64,000 nt of DNA, from the NCBI GenBank assembly GCA_017456765.1, contig JAFTIR010000021.1, forward strand, positions 62,001 through 126,000. Reading direction: 5' to 3'. A program made the position numbers and the translations under genes. Origin of the DNA: Clostridia bacterium. GTDB lineage: Bacteria > Bacillota > Clostridia > Oscillospirales > CAG-382. This document shows positions 54,391-62,891 of the stretch, piece after piece (within the stretch, counting starts at the first letter, position 1; the number at the start of each line of letters is the position of its first letter). A model generated the notes under the pieces. It did no database searches. It was not told the DNA's origin and worked only from the letters and a program-made list of their open reading frames with translations.

Positions 54391-55062
54391 ATGGCAGTAA
54401 TGAATGTCAATCCCACCCGAATGGAGCTGACAAACTTAAAGCGTAAGCTGACAACTGCACGCCGCGGTCATAAGCTCTTAAAGGATAAAAGAGACGAGCT
54501 AATGCGACGTTTTCTCGATATGGTGCGTGAGAATAAACAGCTTCGGCGCAAGGTCGAGGTAGCAATCCTTGAAGCTAATAAGCATATCTCTGTTGCACGT
54601 TCTGTAATGTCGGGAGAGGCGCTTGATGTTGCGCTTATGCTTCCAAAGATGGAGCTAAGCCTTGAGGTGAGCAGTAAAAACGTTATGAGCGTCAACATTC
54701 CGGTTTTTGATGTACAGATGCGCTCTGACAATAAAGCAGATGCCTATTCCTACGGTTTTGCTTATACCTCGGGCGACCTTGATGAAGCTGTTGAGAATCT
54801 CTCGGAAGTTTTCGTGATGATGGTGAGACTTGCGGAAATAGAAAAATCCTGCCAGATGATGTCGGCAGAGATTGAAAAGACAAGACGAAGAGTTAATGCT
54901 CTTGAACACGTTCTTATTCCGCAGTATATTGACACAATAAAGTATATCACCATGAAGCTCGACGAAAATGAGAGAAGCACAACAACACGCCTTATGAAGG
55001 TCAAGGATATGATGATAAATCAGCAACTTGAAATGCAAAAAAAGCAGGACGCACTTGCATAA
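54391..55062 (+). CDS. ntpD: V-type ATPase subunit D (central shaft)
   Basis: Rotor shaft inside the A/B head, 223 residues, mainly two long antiparallel helices. The N-terminal NPTRMELTNLKRKLTTARRGHKLLKDKRDEL (core NLKRKL, RGHKLLKDKRDEL) and the C-terminal NALEHVLIPQYIDTIKYI are family hallmarks. It is the last gene: the ntpH and ntpJ genes of Enterococcus are absent. A strong terminator follows at once. Confidence 0.95.
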   Translation: MAVMNVNPTRMELTNLKRKLTTARRGHKLLKDKRDELMRRFLDMVRENKQLRRKVEVAILEANKHISVARSVMSGEALDVALMLPKMELSLEVSSKNVMSVNIPVFDVQMRSDNKADAYSYGFAYTSGDLDEAVENLSEVFVMMVRLAEIEKSCQMMSAEIEKTRRRVNALEHVLIPQYIDTIKYITMKLDENERSTTTRLMKVKDMMINQQLEMQKKQDALA

Positions 55063-55093
55063 AAAAAGCAGACCGTGAAGGTCTGCTTTTTTG
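55062..55093 (+). terminator. intrinsic terminator of the V-ATPase operon
   Basis: AAAAAAGCAGACC/GGTCTGCTTTTTT (55062-55074/55080-55092), loop GTGAA; the first base overlaps the ntpD stop codon. The structure is symmetric, so it also serves the converging MscS gene. Confidence 0.93.
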
Positions 55094-55103
55094 AGTATAT
55101 GTG

Positions 55104-55895
55104 TTAGTTGTTATGTATATTGACGTCAAGCTGATTGTAGGGTATGGAAATGCCATTCTTTGCAAATTCCTCTCTTACCTTTTCAATAAGGTCAAAATGA
55201 AGTGTCCAGTAGTCCTCAGCCTTGCACCATACTCGTGCTGTAATTTCAATAGAGCTTGCTGTGTGTGCAGATTCTCTTACAAAAGGTTCAGCAGGGTCTG
55301 TGAGGGTGTATGTATGAGCCATTGCGGTTCTGAAAATAATGTCCTCAGCAAGTCTTGCATCATCATTGTAGCCGATTGAGAATACAAGATCAACTCTTCT
55401 CTTTTCAGAATTGGAGTAATTGACAACAGTGCTGTTTACAACAACGCCGTTGGGCATAATGATTTCCTTGTTGTCGACTGTAAGGAGCACCGTGTGGATA
55501 AGCTGAATGTCCTTGACTGTACCTGCAGAGCCTGCAATGTCGATAAAATCGCCTGTCTTGAAGGGTCTTGTCATAAGAATGAAGATGCCGCCTGCGATAT
55601 TTGAAAGTGAGCCCTGGAGTGCAAGAGCAATTGCCGCAGCAATAGCTGAAACACCGGCGATAAGTCCTGTTGTGGGAATTCCTAAAAGACCGATTGCAAT
55701 GATTATTGTGAGAACAATAATTGCAATTTTTGCGCTTTTTGCAAGAAATCTGATGAGAGAAACATCAAATTTGTCAGCCTTTGACATTGTGGTTGTAATA
55801 AGCTTGCTTGCAACGCCTGAAAGAATAAAGCCTGCCGCGAGAACGATAATAAGCCTGATAATGAGTGGGAGTAATACATTGAGTACAAATGACAT
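55104..55895 (-). CDS. small-conductance mechanosensitive channel (MscS family)
   Basis: Membrane tension-gated channel that releases solutes on osmotic downshock. It has 263 residues from ATG 55895, which has GAAAGGAAG before it on the minus strand; the longer frame to 56000 has no ribosome site. Helix 3, the pore helix, is Gly/Ala-patterned: GVSAIAAAIALALQGSLSNIAGG (core AIALALQGSLSNIAGG). The RPFKTGDFIDI and VPNG-like IIMPNGVVVNSTVVNYS segments belong to the beta domain. It converges on the V-ATPase terminator. Confidence 0.93.
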   Translation of the reverse strand: MSFVLNVLLPLIIRLIIVLAAGFILSGVASKLITTTMSKADKFDVSLIRFLAKSAKIAIIVLTIIIAIGLLGIPTTGLIAGVSAIAAAIALALQGSLSNIAGGIFILMTRPFKTGDFIDIAGSAGTVKDIQLIHTVLLTVDNKEIIMPNGVVVNSTVVNYSNSEKRRVDLVFSIGYNDDARLAEDIIFRTAMAHTYTLTDPAEPFVRESAHTASSIEITARVWCKAEDYWTLHFDLIEKVREEFAKNGISIPYNQLDVNIHNN

Positions 55896-55989
55896 GATGA
55901 ATCTTCCTTTCCTTAAATTGGTTAATACTATTTTATCACTATTCTTGTCTGACTGTATAGAAAATTTGTTAACTTTTGATATATTTATA

Positions 55990-56018
55990 TCGACAAACAC
56001 AATATAATGTGATATACT
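55990..56018 (+). promoter_or_regulatory. promoter of the polyprenyl synthase/isoprenyl transferase pair
   Basis: TCGACA (55990-55995), 17-bp spacer, TATACT (56013-56018), 30 nt before the ATG. Confidence 0.65.
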
Positions 56019-56047
56019 AAAGACAATAAAGACTCAAGAGGTACAAT

Positions 56048-57088
56048 ATGAGCAATAAATTTGTTGAATATCTGAAAGAGTATAAAAGTAAATGTGATTC
56101 ATTTGTTGAGGGAAAAGGTGCAAGGGAATTTTTGTCGTCCTTCGGGCTTGACAATGAAATGGGTACATATATAGATGCGCTTCTTCATCATACACTTGGC
56201 GGAAAAAGAATAAGAGCCTGCCTTGTTTCTCTCGGCTACGGACTTTTTGCAGGGTTTGAGAGAAACGAAGATGTGCTCCTGCCGTCACTTTCCTATGAAT
56301 TTTTCCAGACAGGAATACTTGCCCATGACGATATTATTGACAACAGTGATTACCGCCGCTTCAAGCCCTCCATGCACAAATATCTCGGACAAGGTCATGA
56401 CGGCGTTTCCAAATCAATCTGCGTCGGGGACTTCGGGATAGTTTCTGCAATTGAAATATTGCAAAGATGTGATTTTTCGGACTCTGTAAAATTAAAAGCC
56501 GTATCTCACCAGAATAAGGTTTTTTCGGCAACCATTGCAGGAGAGCTAAAGGATATTGAGTTTTCCTACGCCGATAAGGTTTCGGAGTCTGAAATTCTTG
56601 AAATGTATCGTCTAAAAACTGCTCAGTATACCGTTTCGGGTCCTCTTGTTCTGGGTGCTATCCTTGCAGGGGCGGATGAAAAGAGCATAAAGCTCCTTTC
56701 GGATTTCGGTGATGCGGTGGGTATCAGCTTCCAGATAAGAGACGATATTTTGGGTCTCTACGGTGACGAAGCAAAGGTCGGAAAATCCATTACGAGTGAT
56801 ATGTGTGAAGGCAAAAAGACAGTGCTTGTGTCCCACTTTGACACGACTGCAAGTGACGAGCAAAGAAACGAGTTTTACAGCGTTTACGGCAGAAAAGAAA
56901 GCGGCATTTCCGAGCTTGAAAGGGTTAGAGAAATTTTGATTTCTACTTGCTCTCTTGAGTATGCGGAAAATCTTTGTAAATCCTACGTGGATGCGGCAAC
57001 AAGAACACTTGCTCAAATAAACATTAACGAGGGCGGAATATCACTGCTTTTTGGACTTCTGGAGTATATGACAAGCAGAAACAGCTGA
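56048..57088 (+). CDS. polyprenyl synthetase family protein (all-trans prenyl diphosphate synthase)
   Basis: Head-to-tail condensation of isopentenyl diphosphate, 346 residues. GGKRIRACL binds IPP. The first Asp-rich motif is DDIID in LAHDDIIDNSDYRR (about residues 95-108), and the second is QIRDDILGLYGD. The exact chain length (C15, C20 or longer) cannot be read. It is followed 13 nt later by the cis-prenyl transferase, so it may supply the allylic primer for undecaprenyl synthesis. Confidence 0.92.
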   Translation: MSNKFVEYLKEYKSKCDSFVEGKGAREFLSSFGLDNEMGTYIDALLHHTLGGKRIRACLVSLGYGLFAGFERNEDVLLPSLSYEFFQTGILAHDDIIDNSDYRRFKPSMHKYLGQGHDGVSKSICVGDFGIVSAIEILQRCDFSDSVKLKAVSHQNKVFSATIAGELKDIEFSYADKVSESEILEMYRLKTAQYTVSGPLVLGAILAGADEKSIKLLSDFGDAVGISFQIRDDILGLYGDEAKVGKSITSDMCEGKKTVLVSHFDTTASDEQRNEFYSVYGRKESGISELERVREILISTCSLEYAENLCKSYVDAATRTLAQININEGGISLLFGLLEYMTSRNS

Positions 57089-57101
57089 TAGGGGGATATA
57101 A

Positions 57102-57815
57102 ATGGCAGAAAAGGCTAAAAGTCTTCAGCACGTTGGCGTAATTATGGACGGCAACCGTCGCTGGGCAAGACAGCATAAATTTGAAACGGTTATTAAGGGA
57201 CACGAAAAGGGTGTCGACAAATTCATGGAGCTTTGCATGTGGTGTCAGGAAAGGTCAATCAAGCACCTGACGGTTTATGCTTTTTCCTATGATAACTGGA
57301 ACAGGACAGAGGACGAGGTTGATGGTCTTATGGACCTTATGGAGCGATTTTTCACAAGTAAGGTTAAGACGTGTATCAACAGAGGAATTCGTCTTGTGCC
57401 TATCGGAAATTTCTCGGTCATGAAGGACAAAAATAGAGAAACACTTTTTCGCGCGGCGGAAATGACTAAGGACTGTACCTCACTTACCGTAAATGTTGCC
57501 ATAAGCTACGGCGGTCACGATGAAACAGTGAGGGTTGCAAAGAAAATAGCCGAGGATGTGGCAAGCGGTAAAATCAAGACAGAGGACATAAATCAGGATT
57601 TGTATATAAAATACCTTGACCTTGCCCATTCTCCCGAAATGGATTTGGTTATAAGAACAGGCGGAGATAAAAGATTGTCAGGCTTTTTCCCTTGGGAGAC
57701 GTCCTACAGCGAATTCTGTTATCTCGATGTACTCTGGCCTGACTTTTCCCATGAGCAGTTTGACTATGCTGTGGACCAGTATTATGAAAAGACGAGGATA
57801 AATAAAGGGAAATAA
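57102..57815 (+). CDS. uppS: cis-isoprenyl diphosphate transferase (UppS family)
   Basis: Makes the cis-polyprenyl carrier lipid for wall synthesis, 237 residues. The active-site block GVIMDGNRRWAR starts at about residue 12 with the Mg-binding Asp, and YAFSYDNWNRTEDEV matches the YAFSTENW block. The end IRTGGDKRLSGFFPWETSYSEF departs from the usual (R)LSNFLLWQxAYxE, so product length could differ from C55. It is co-transcribed with the polyprenyl synthase and ends at a strong terminator. Confidence 0.92.
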   Translation: MAEKAKSLQHVGVIMDGNRRWARQHKFETVIKGHEKGVDKFMELCMWCQERSIKHLTVYAFSYDNWNRTEDEVDGLMDLMERFFTSKVKTCINRGIRLVPIGNFSVMKDKNRETLFRAAEMTKDCTSLTVNVAISYGGHDETVRVAKKIAEDVASGKIKTEDINQDLYIKYLDLAHSPEMDLVIRTGGDKRLSGFFPWETSYSEFCYLDVLWPDFSHEQFDYAVDQYYEKTRINKGK

Positions 57816-57824
57816 GAATAAAAA

Positions 57825-58350
57825 GAGCGCCGTCGTAAGACGGCGTTTAATTTTTTATGGCGGGGCTCGCTCCCGCCTTTCAAGGGAGAATTTCGCTTCC
57901 GCAGAAGCGAGGGACGATACTTTTCACACGGGAAAAGTATCCAAAACCGCCCACTCTGCAAAAAATTACCGCTACGCTCAGATTTTTTGCAGGGCGTGGA
58001 GCCCGACACGCCGATATGTACTCTGTCGACTGAAAAATGTGGTCAGCCGTCGGTCTTGCGACCGAAGATGGCGCAGCCTTACGGCTACGCAATTTACCCG
58101 CGCCCATCCTGCCGCAAGGCAGGCTTTTCACATAAATTAGTGGGAATACATTGAAATTTACACTTTTGTTTCGTTGAAGGCTAAAAAAGAGCCGCCGCGG
58201 CTCGGTCGAATGTTACGGAGCGAAGCGGAGTTTTCGACCATGAGCGGAGCGTTTTTTCCATATTTTGGGGCGTGCCAAAATATGGTCGCTTCCGCAGAAG
58301 CGAAACTCTTCCAAAGTAACGGAAAACGCACTCCGCAGAGTGCGTAATTC
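57825..58350 (+). repeat. multi-hairpin intergenic repeat, two inverted halves (copy 9)
   Basis: Left: GATACTTTTC/GAAAAGTATC (57917-57926/57933-57942) and CTGCAAAAAAT/ATTTTTTGCAG near 57957-57992. The centre is longer and partly different, but keeps GCCTGCC-type sequence near 58108-58124. Right: GGTCGAA/TTCGACC (58205-58211/58233-58239), CCATATTTTGG/CCAAAATATGG (58259-58269/58276-58286) and TCGCTTC/GAAGCGA (58287-58304). It lies between convergent genes; no gene is supported here. Confidence 0.82.
57829..57857 (+). terminator. intrinsic terminator after uppS
   Basis: CGCCGTC/GACGGCG (57829-57835/57840-57846), loop GTAA, then TTTAATTTTTT. It is also the first stem of the repeat copy that follows, matching the GCCGTC/GACGGC stem of copies 3 and 6. 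Confidence 0.88.
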
Positions 58351-58360
58351 TCAAAAGAAA

Positions 58361-60934
58361 TTATTCTGAAAGATACTCCCTTATCGCCTTTTCGGCATCC
58401 GTCAGCTCCTTGATAAAAGACATGGCAGGCACGCGTAAAGCACCACTACCTAAAATTATCATCTGCTCAGGTCCGTCGCTCGTGGCAACGCGTACTATAT
58501 GGTCTTTACTCAATTTATACGCCGCCTTCTCGATGTAGGTGTCGGCAGTTTCGGCTTCTTTTGTGTAAACAACCTTGATGTTGCGAAAAGTCTCAACACT
58601 TCCTGGATTCTTGTGTACCTTGTAGGCATCAAATACAAGAATTATTTCCTGCTTGCAAAAGCCCTGGTAGTTGCAGAGCCTCTCAATAAGCTCGCCTCTT
58701 GCATATTCAAGATTTGATGCAGCGGTTTTCTTCATTTCATCCCAGGCAAAAATGATGTTGTAACCATCAATGAGAAGATACTCCGGACCAGATGGCTTAT
58801 GGCTTGGCTTTGGCTTTGCCGTCTTCGGTGCGGGTTTTGTGGCAGAGGGGTTGAACTTTGTTTTTGGCACTTCACGTTTTTTGATTGGCCCGTAGGTTCT
58901 CTCAAAGATCTCCATGAGCTCCTTGTCGGTGGCAACAGCACTGCAATATTCGGCAGCCCTTCGCTTGAGCTCACGTTTCTGCTCAATTTCCTCTTTGTCA
59001 ATAGTAAAAATACTCGGCAGGTGCATATAGTTTTCAACATCTGACCAGCGCACGAAAATTGCTCCGCCGCCCTCGCAGAAAATGGAGTCGGGACTGTTTT
59101 TAAGGTCGCTCTCAGGCTCGTACATCTTTTCTGCAATAACCTCATCCGGGTTGTGGCAGACGTCGTATCCGCGAAGATTTAAGGAAATTCTTCCTTTTCC
59201 GTGGGTAAAGGAGGAAAGGAGTGCTGCATAAGACCTCATTTCAGACACGGGGGCTGTGCCTTTAAGTATACTGAACTCTGCGTCGGTTTCCGGAATGTTC
59301 ATAGTGCCGCACATTTTCTGCACATCCGTCATGACTCTGCCGATGTTCTCGGATGGCACTGTGATTTCGTAGTTGTACCACGGCTCAAGCAGAACATTCT
59401 CAGCCTTCATAAGACCTTGGCGCACCGCTCTGTACGTAGCCTGTCGAAAGTCTCCGCCCTCGGTGTGCTTCTTGTGCGCCTTTCCCGAAACGAGGGTTAT
59501 TTTCATGTCGGTAATAGGCGAGCCTGTCAGAACTCCCACGTGTGTTTTTTCTTCAAGGTGGGTAAGAATAAGCCTTTGCCAGTTCTTCTCCAAAAAATCC
59601 GTGTCGCAGTCTGAGTCAAATATAAGACCTGTGCCGCGCTCTGTAGGCGAAAGGAGAAGATGTACCTCCGAGTAGTGGCGAAGCGGCTCATAATGCCCGA
59701 TGCCTTCGACGACACTTTTTATTGTTTCTCGGTAGACGATACCGCCCTCTCCAAAGTCAGCATCTATTCCGAACCTTGACAAAATTTCGTGCTTTATGAT
59801 TTCAAGCTGAATTTCGCCCATGAGAAGCAGATGGATTTCACCCAAATCCTCGTTGTATGTTACCTTTAAAAGCGGGTCCTCCGCCTCAAGGATACGCAGT
59901 TTTGTAATTGCCGTGTGTGAGTCAACAGACTTTGGCAAAAGCAGCTTGTAGCTGAGAATTGGGGTGAGAACGGGGGAGACAGAAGTGTTTTCAAAGCCGA
60001 GATTTGAGCCGGGCAAAAGCGAGGTTGCACCGACAATTGTGCAAACAGTCCCTGCTGAGGCTTCACTTACGCTTGTAAATTTTTCGCCCTGATATATTCT
60101 TATTTGTTCTATTTTTTCTTTTATTTCTTCGCCGTCGGGGGTGCTGTATTCAAGAAACTCTTTTACCGAAAGACTTCCTCCCGTAATCTTCATGTGGGAA
60201 AGCCTTTCTCCGTTTTCGCCGTGGGTGATTTTGAACACCCTTGCGCCGAACTCTTTGGGATATTCCTCTGCAACTGCAAGGCTGTCAATGCAGGAAATCA
60301 GCTCATCAACGCCGCTCATTTTCAAAGCCGAGCCGAAAAGGCAGGGGAAAAGCTGACAGTCCATTACCGCACTCTTTATGTCGCACTCATCAATCCTGCC
60401 TTCAGATAAAAACTTATCCATAAGCTCCTCTGAGCACATGGCAAGCTCCTCATGATTTGAAAATGAGGTGACAGGTATGGCGTTTGGAGAGAGCTTCTTT
60501 TTTATTCCGCTAAGCAGAGTCTGCTCGTCTGCGTTTGATAAGTCCATTTTGTTTACAAAAATAACAGTCGGAATGTTGTACTTGCGAAGAAGAGACCAGA
60601 GCGTTTCTGTGTGGCTCTGAACACCGGAGGAGGCACTGACAAGAATAATTGCAATGTCAAGAACACAAAGAGTACGTTCCGTTTCTGCCGAAAAGTCAAC
60701 GTGACCTGGGGTGTCGAGGAGAGTTATTTCAAAGTTCTTCGTCAAAATCTGAGCCTGCTTTGAAAAAATGGTAATACCCCTTTTTCTCTCAAGTTCAAAG
60801 CTGTCGAGAAAACAATCCCTGTTGTCAACTCTGCCAAGGCTTCTTATTGCACCGGTTTTGTAAAGCAGTGCTTCCGATAGGGTTGTTTTTCCGCAGTCAA
60901 CATGGGCGGCAATGCCCACCGTCAGCTTTTTCAT
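58361..60934 (-). CDS. Tet(M)/EF-G-like ribosomal GTPase fused to a Rae1/YacP NYN endonuclease domain
   Basis: An 857-residue protein. Residues 1 to about 684 have the domain order of ribosomal-protection proteins: G1 AHVDCGKT (10-17), G2 RGIT (52-55), G3 DTPGH (74-78), G4 NKMD (128-131), then EF-G-like domains II-V. After a Pro/Lys-rich linker (685-715) comes a NYN domain (716-857) closely resembling YacP/Rae1, the Bacillus A-site mRNA endonuclease: LLIDGYN (D723), LVFDA (D769), ETAD (D798) and ATSD (D820) keep the acidic residues. It likely binds the ribosome and may cut mRNA there. Tetracycline resistance is not implied. It overlaps trmO by 4 nt. Confidence 0.88.
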   Translation of the reverse strand: MKKLTVGIAAHVDCGKTTLSEALLYKTGAIRSLGRVDNRDCFLDSFELERKRGITIFSKQAQILTKNFEITLLDTPGHVDFSAETERTLCVLDIAIILVSASSGVQSHTETLWSLLRKYNIPTVIFVNKMDLSNADEQTLLSGIKKKLSPNAIPVTSFSNHEELAMCSEELMDKFLSEGRIDECDIKSAVMDCQLFPCLFGSALKMSGVDELISCIDSLAVAEEYPKEFGARVFKITHGENGERLSHMKITGGSLSVKEFLEYSTPDGEEIKEKIEQIRIYQGEKFTSVSEASAGTVCTIVGATSLLPGSNLGFENTSVSPVLTPILSYKLLLPKSVDSHTAITKLRILEAEDPLLKVTYNEDLGEIHLLLMGEIQLEIIKHEILSRFGIDADFGEGGIVYRETIKSVVEGIGHYEPLRHYSEVHLLLSPTERGTGLIFDSDCDTDFLEKNWQRLILTHLEEKTHVGVLTGSPITDMKITLVSGKAHKKHTEGGDFRQATYRAVRQGLMKAENVLLEPWYNYEITVPSENIGRVMTDVQKMCGTMNIPETDAEFSILKGTAPVSEMRSYAALLSSFTHGKGRISLNLRGYDVCHNPDEVIAEKMYEPESDLKNSPDSIFCEGGGAIFVRWSDVENYMHLPSIFTIDKEEIEQKRELKRRAAEYCSAVATDKELMEIFERTYGPIKKREVPKTKFNPSATKPAPKTAKPKPSHKPSGPEYLLIDGYNIIFAWDEMKKTAASNLEYARGELIERLCNYQGFCKQEIILVFDAYKVHKNPGSVETFRNIKVVYTKEAETADTYIEKAAYKLSKDHIVRVATSDGPEQMIILGSGALRVPAMSFIKELTDAEKAIREYLSE

Positions 60935-61629
60935 TCTTCACTTCCGTTCTGTTTCTTTATTTCCGTAACTGTAAGTTTCCTGCCGTTTACTCTGAATTTT
61001 ATTTCATAGCAGGAGTAGTTCATGCCGTAGACCCTTTGCGGCTCATCCTGATATGACGGACGGGGGTCTTGCTTTAGCATTTCCGTTATTGCTTCAAACA
61101 CATCTTTTGGTAAATCCTTAGTGTCTGCTTCAAAATCAATATCAAGCTCAAAATGATAAACCTCGTCTGCAAATCCGCATCGGGCGTTTGGATGTGAGTC
61201 GGTGAATGAAAGATAAGGCTTTATGTCAATAATAGGCGTTCCGCAAAGTAAATCAGCGCCCGTAACCTTAATTATCGTTCCGTTGTTCCTTGTTTTCTCG
61301 ATTGACTTTATTTTTACACATGAAAGTCCGATTCTGTTTGGATGAAAGGGTGAGCGGGTGGAAAAAACACCCATTCTTTTGTTGCCGCCAAGTCGGGGTG
61401 GTCGAACGGTGGGAGACCAGTATTTTTTTGAGTTTGCTTGTGTGAAAATCCATAGAAGCCAAATGTGTGAATATCCCTCAAGTCCGCGAAGGGCGTTGTC
61501 GTCCCTGTACTTGTCGCAGAAGACAATCTCACTCTCTGTTTCGTTCTCAAGTCCGCTTTGCCTCGGAATTCCGAATTTATCATTGTAATTGTTGTAAATA
61601 TGAGCAATTGGCTCAATTGTGTAGCTCAT
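60931..61629 (-). CDS. trmO: tRNA (N6-threonylcarbamoyladenosine37-N6)-methyltransferase-like protein (TrmO)
   Basis: SAM-dependent methylation of t6A37 in tRNA, 232 residues, beta-barrel TrmO/TsaA family. IAHIYNNYNDKFGIPRQSG opens the family, followed by LEGYSHIWLLWIF and TVRPPRLGG. GVFSTRSPFHPNRIGLSCVKI is the signature, and LLCGTPIIDIKPYL also matches. The C-terminal 70 residues are a TrmO extension. The stop overlaps the GTPase start by 4 nt (ATGA), so the two translation-related proteins are co-produced. Confidence 0.92.
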   Translation of the reverse strand: MSYTIEPIAHIYNNYNDKFGIPRQSGLENETESEIVFCDKYRDDNALRGLEGYSHIWLLWIFTQANSKKYWSPTVRPPRLGGNKRMGVFSTRSPFHPNRIGLSCVKIKSIEKTRNNGTIIKVTGADLLCGTPIIDIKPYLSFTDSHPNARCGFADEVYHFELDIDFEADTKDLPKDVFEAITEMLKQDPRPSYQDEPQRVYGMNYSCYEIKFRVNGRKLTVTEIKKQNGSEE

Positions 61630-61698
61630 TACTTGCCCTCACACTTCAAAAAGAAACGACAAATCATATCTGAAATTGCCGTTTCCTCAAATTTTATA

Positions 61699-62589
61699 TT
61701 ATCCGAGCATAAATCTTAACAGCTTAATTGAGAATTCCGCCGTCTCAATCTCAAAGCCTCTTCCAAAGTGACAGAGATTAAGCTCAAGATTGTATACTCC
61801 GTCATAGCCCACCTCATCAAGTGCCGATAAAACCTTGTTCCAGTTAATAACGCCTGTTTTGGGCGGCTTGTGCTGGTCGGTAAGGGTATCGTTGTCGTTG
61901 AGATGCAGACACTTCACCGCGCTTCCCATTGTGCTTATAAACTCCTCGGGGGTAGGGTTTCCGAAACGCATTGCCTTGTTGACGTGTCCTGTGTCGATAC
62001 AGCAACAAAGGTAATCTGCATTGTCACCGATTTTACTGATTCTGTCGTAGGATTTTTTGAACTCGTCAAGCACACCGAAAAAGTCGCAACAGCCGTAAAC
62101 GGGGGAATCTCCCATTGTCTCAATTGCGATTTTGATACCGTTACTCTTTGCAAAGGGGAGAATCTCGGCAAAGACTCTGTCAAATGTTTCGTGCATATAA
62201 TCAGCACTTGCATCCGGACCTGTAATGGAGGTTGCAATGGAATGCATTACGCAGTAGGGCGCGCCAAGAATTTTTGTTACCATGCAGTCAAGCCGCGCAT
62301 CGCGAATTGCAGCTTCGTCTTTAATAGGGTCGTTGAAGAATACGCGAAGTCTTCCGTGGGTCTGGGATATAATAAGACCTAGGCTGTCAGCCTTTGCCTT
62401 AAGACCCTTGAAATATTCTTCTATTTCCTTATCGCTCTTCTGATAAATTGAGCCTTTAGTCTCACAACTGTAGCAATTGATGTCAAAATCGACGGCATCC
62501 GCACCGATTTGTGCAGCTATTTCCAAAGCCCTTTCGTCGCCGTAGGTTTTTTGTAATTCAAAGATTGAAATACCTATAAGTTTCTTCAT
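61699..62589 (-). CDS. sugar phosphate isomerase/epimerase-like TIM barrel
   Basis: A 296-residue barrel of the xylose-isomerase/AP-endonuclease-2 type. Metal-ligand motifs are AIETMGDSP (Glu), CCIDTGHVN (Asp and His), CLHLNDND (His and Asp) and YNLELNL (Glu). It probably isomerises or epimerises a sugar or inositol derivative; the substrate is unknown. It is 70 nt upstream of trmO on the same strand and may be in that transcript. It shares fold with the N-terminal half of the fusion at 11093. Confidence 0.87.
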   Translation of the reverse strand: MKKLIGISIFELQKTYGDERALEIAAQIGADAVDFDINCYSCETKGSIYQKSDKEIEEYFKGLKAKADSLGLIISQTHGRLRVFFNDPIKDEAAIRDARLDCMVTKILGAPYCVMHSIATSITGPDASADYMHETFDRVFAEILPFAKSNGIKIAIETMGDSPVYGCCDFFGVLDEFKKSYDRISKIGDNADYLCCCIDTGHVNKAMRFGNPTPEEFISTMGSAVKCLHLNDNDTLTDQHKPPKTGVINWNKVLSALDEVGYDGVYNLELNLCHFGRGFEIETAEFSIKLLRFMLG

Positions 62590-62697
62590 AAATAACCAAC
62601 TCCTTAAACGCTTAAATAAATTTTACATTTAATTTGTGTGTATGTCAAGATTAAAATAAAAAATATAATTTTTTATCAAAAAAATGATGAAAAGGTA

Positions 62698-62726
62698 TTG
62701 CAAAAAAGAGGGAAATGTGTTATCAT
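62698..62726 (+). promoter_or_regulatory. promoter of tRNA-Leu
   Basis: TTGCAA (62698-62703), 17-bp spacer, TATCAT (62721-62726); transcription would start 6-8 nt before the mature tRNA. Confidence 0.7.
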
Positions 62727-62740
62727 ACTACTTGTAATAT

Positions 62741-62826
62741 GCCGGTGTGGTGGAATGGCAGACGCGACGGACTCAAAATCCGTTGGTAGCGATACCGTGT
62801 GGGTTCAAGTCCCACCACCGGCACCA
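62741..62826 (+). tRNA. tRNA-Leu (anticodon CAA)
   Basis: Acceptor GCCGGTG (62741-62747) pairs with CACCGGC (62816-62822), then ACCA with the CCA encoded. The anticodon stem ACGGA/TCCGT encloses the loop CTCAAAA, giving anticodon CAA, which reads UUG. The long variable arm (GGTA/TACC) and the GGGTTCAAGTCCC T-arm are typical of class II tRNA-Leu. It does not match the CUC specifier of the T-box. Confidence 0.96.
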
Positions 62827-62891
62827 GTATGCACACCATAAAAAGTGTGCATTTGCTTTTTAAAAAACTTTTTTAAAGGAGAGTGTTTTTT

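Noticed and set aside
58361..60934. Calling the GTPase a tetracycline-resistance gene
   Set aside because: The domain order resembles Tet(M), but the C-terminal Rae1-like fusion and chromosomal trmO context point to a housekeeping or stress role; resistance is not supported by sequence.
62638..62841. 67-residue plus-strand frame across the tRNA
   Set aside because: Its second half (MADATDSKSVGS and the VPPPAP ending) is the well-known false translation of a tRNA-Leu gene; the clover-leaf is complete.
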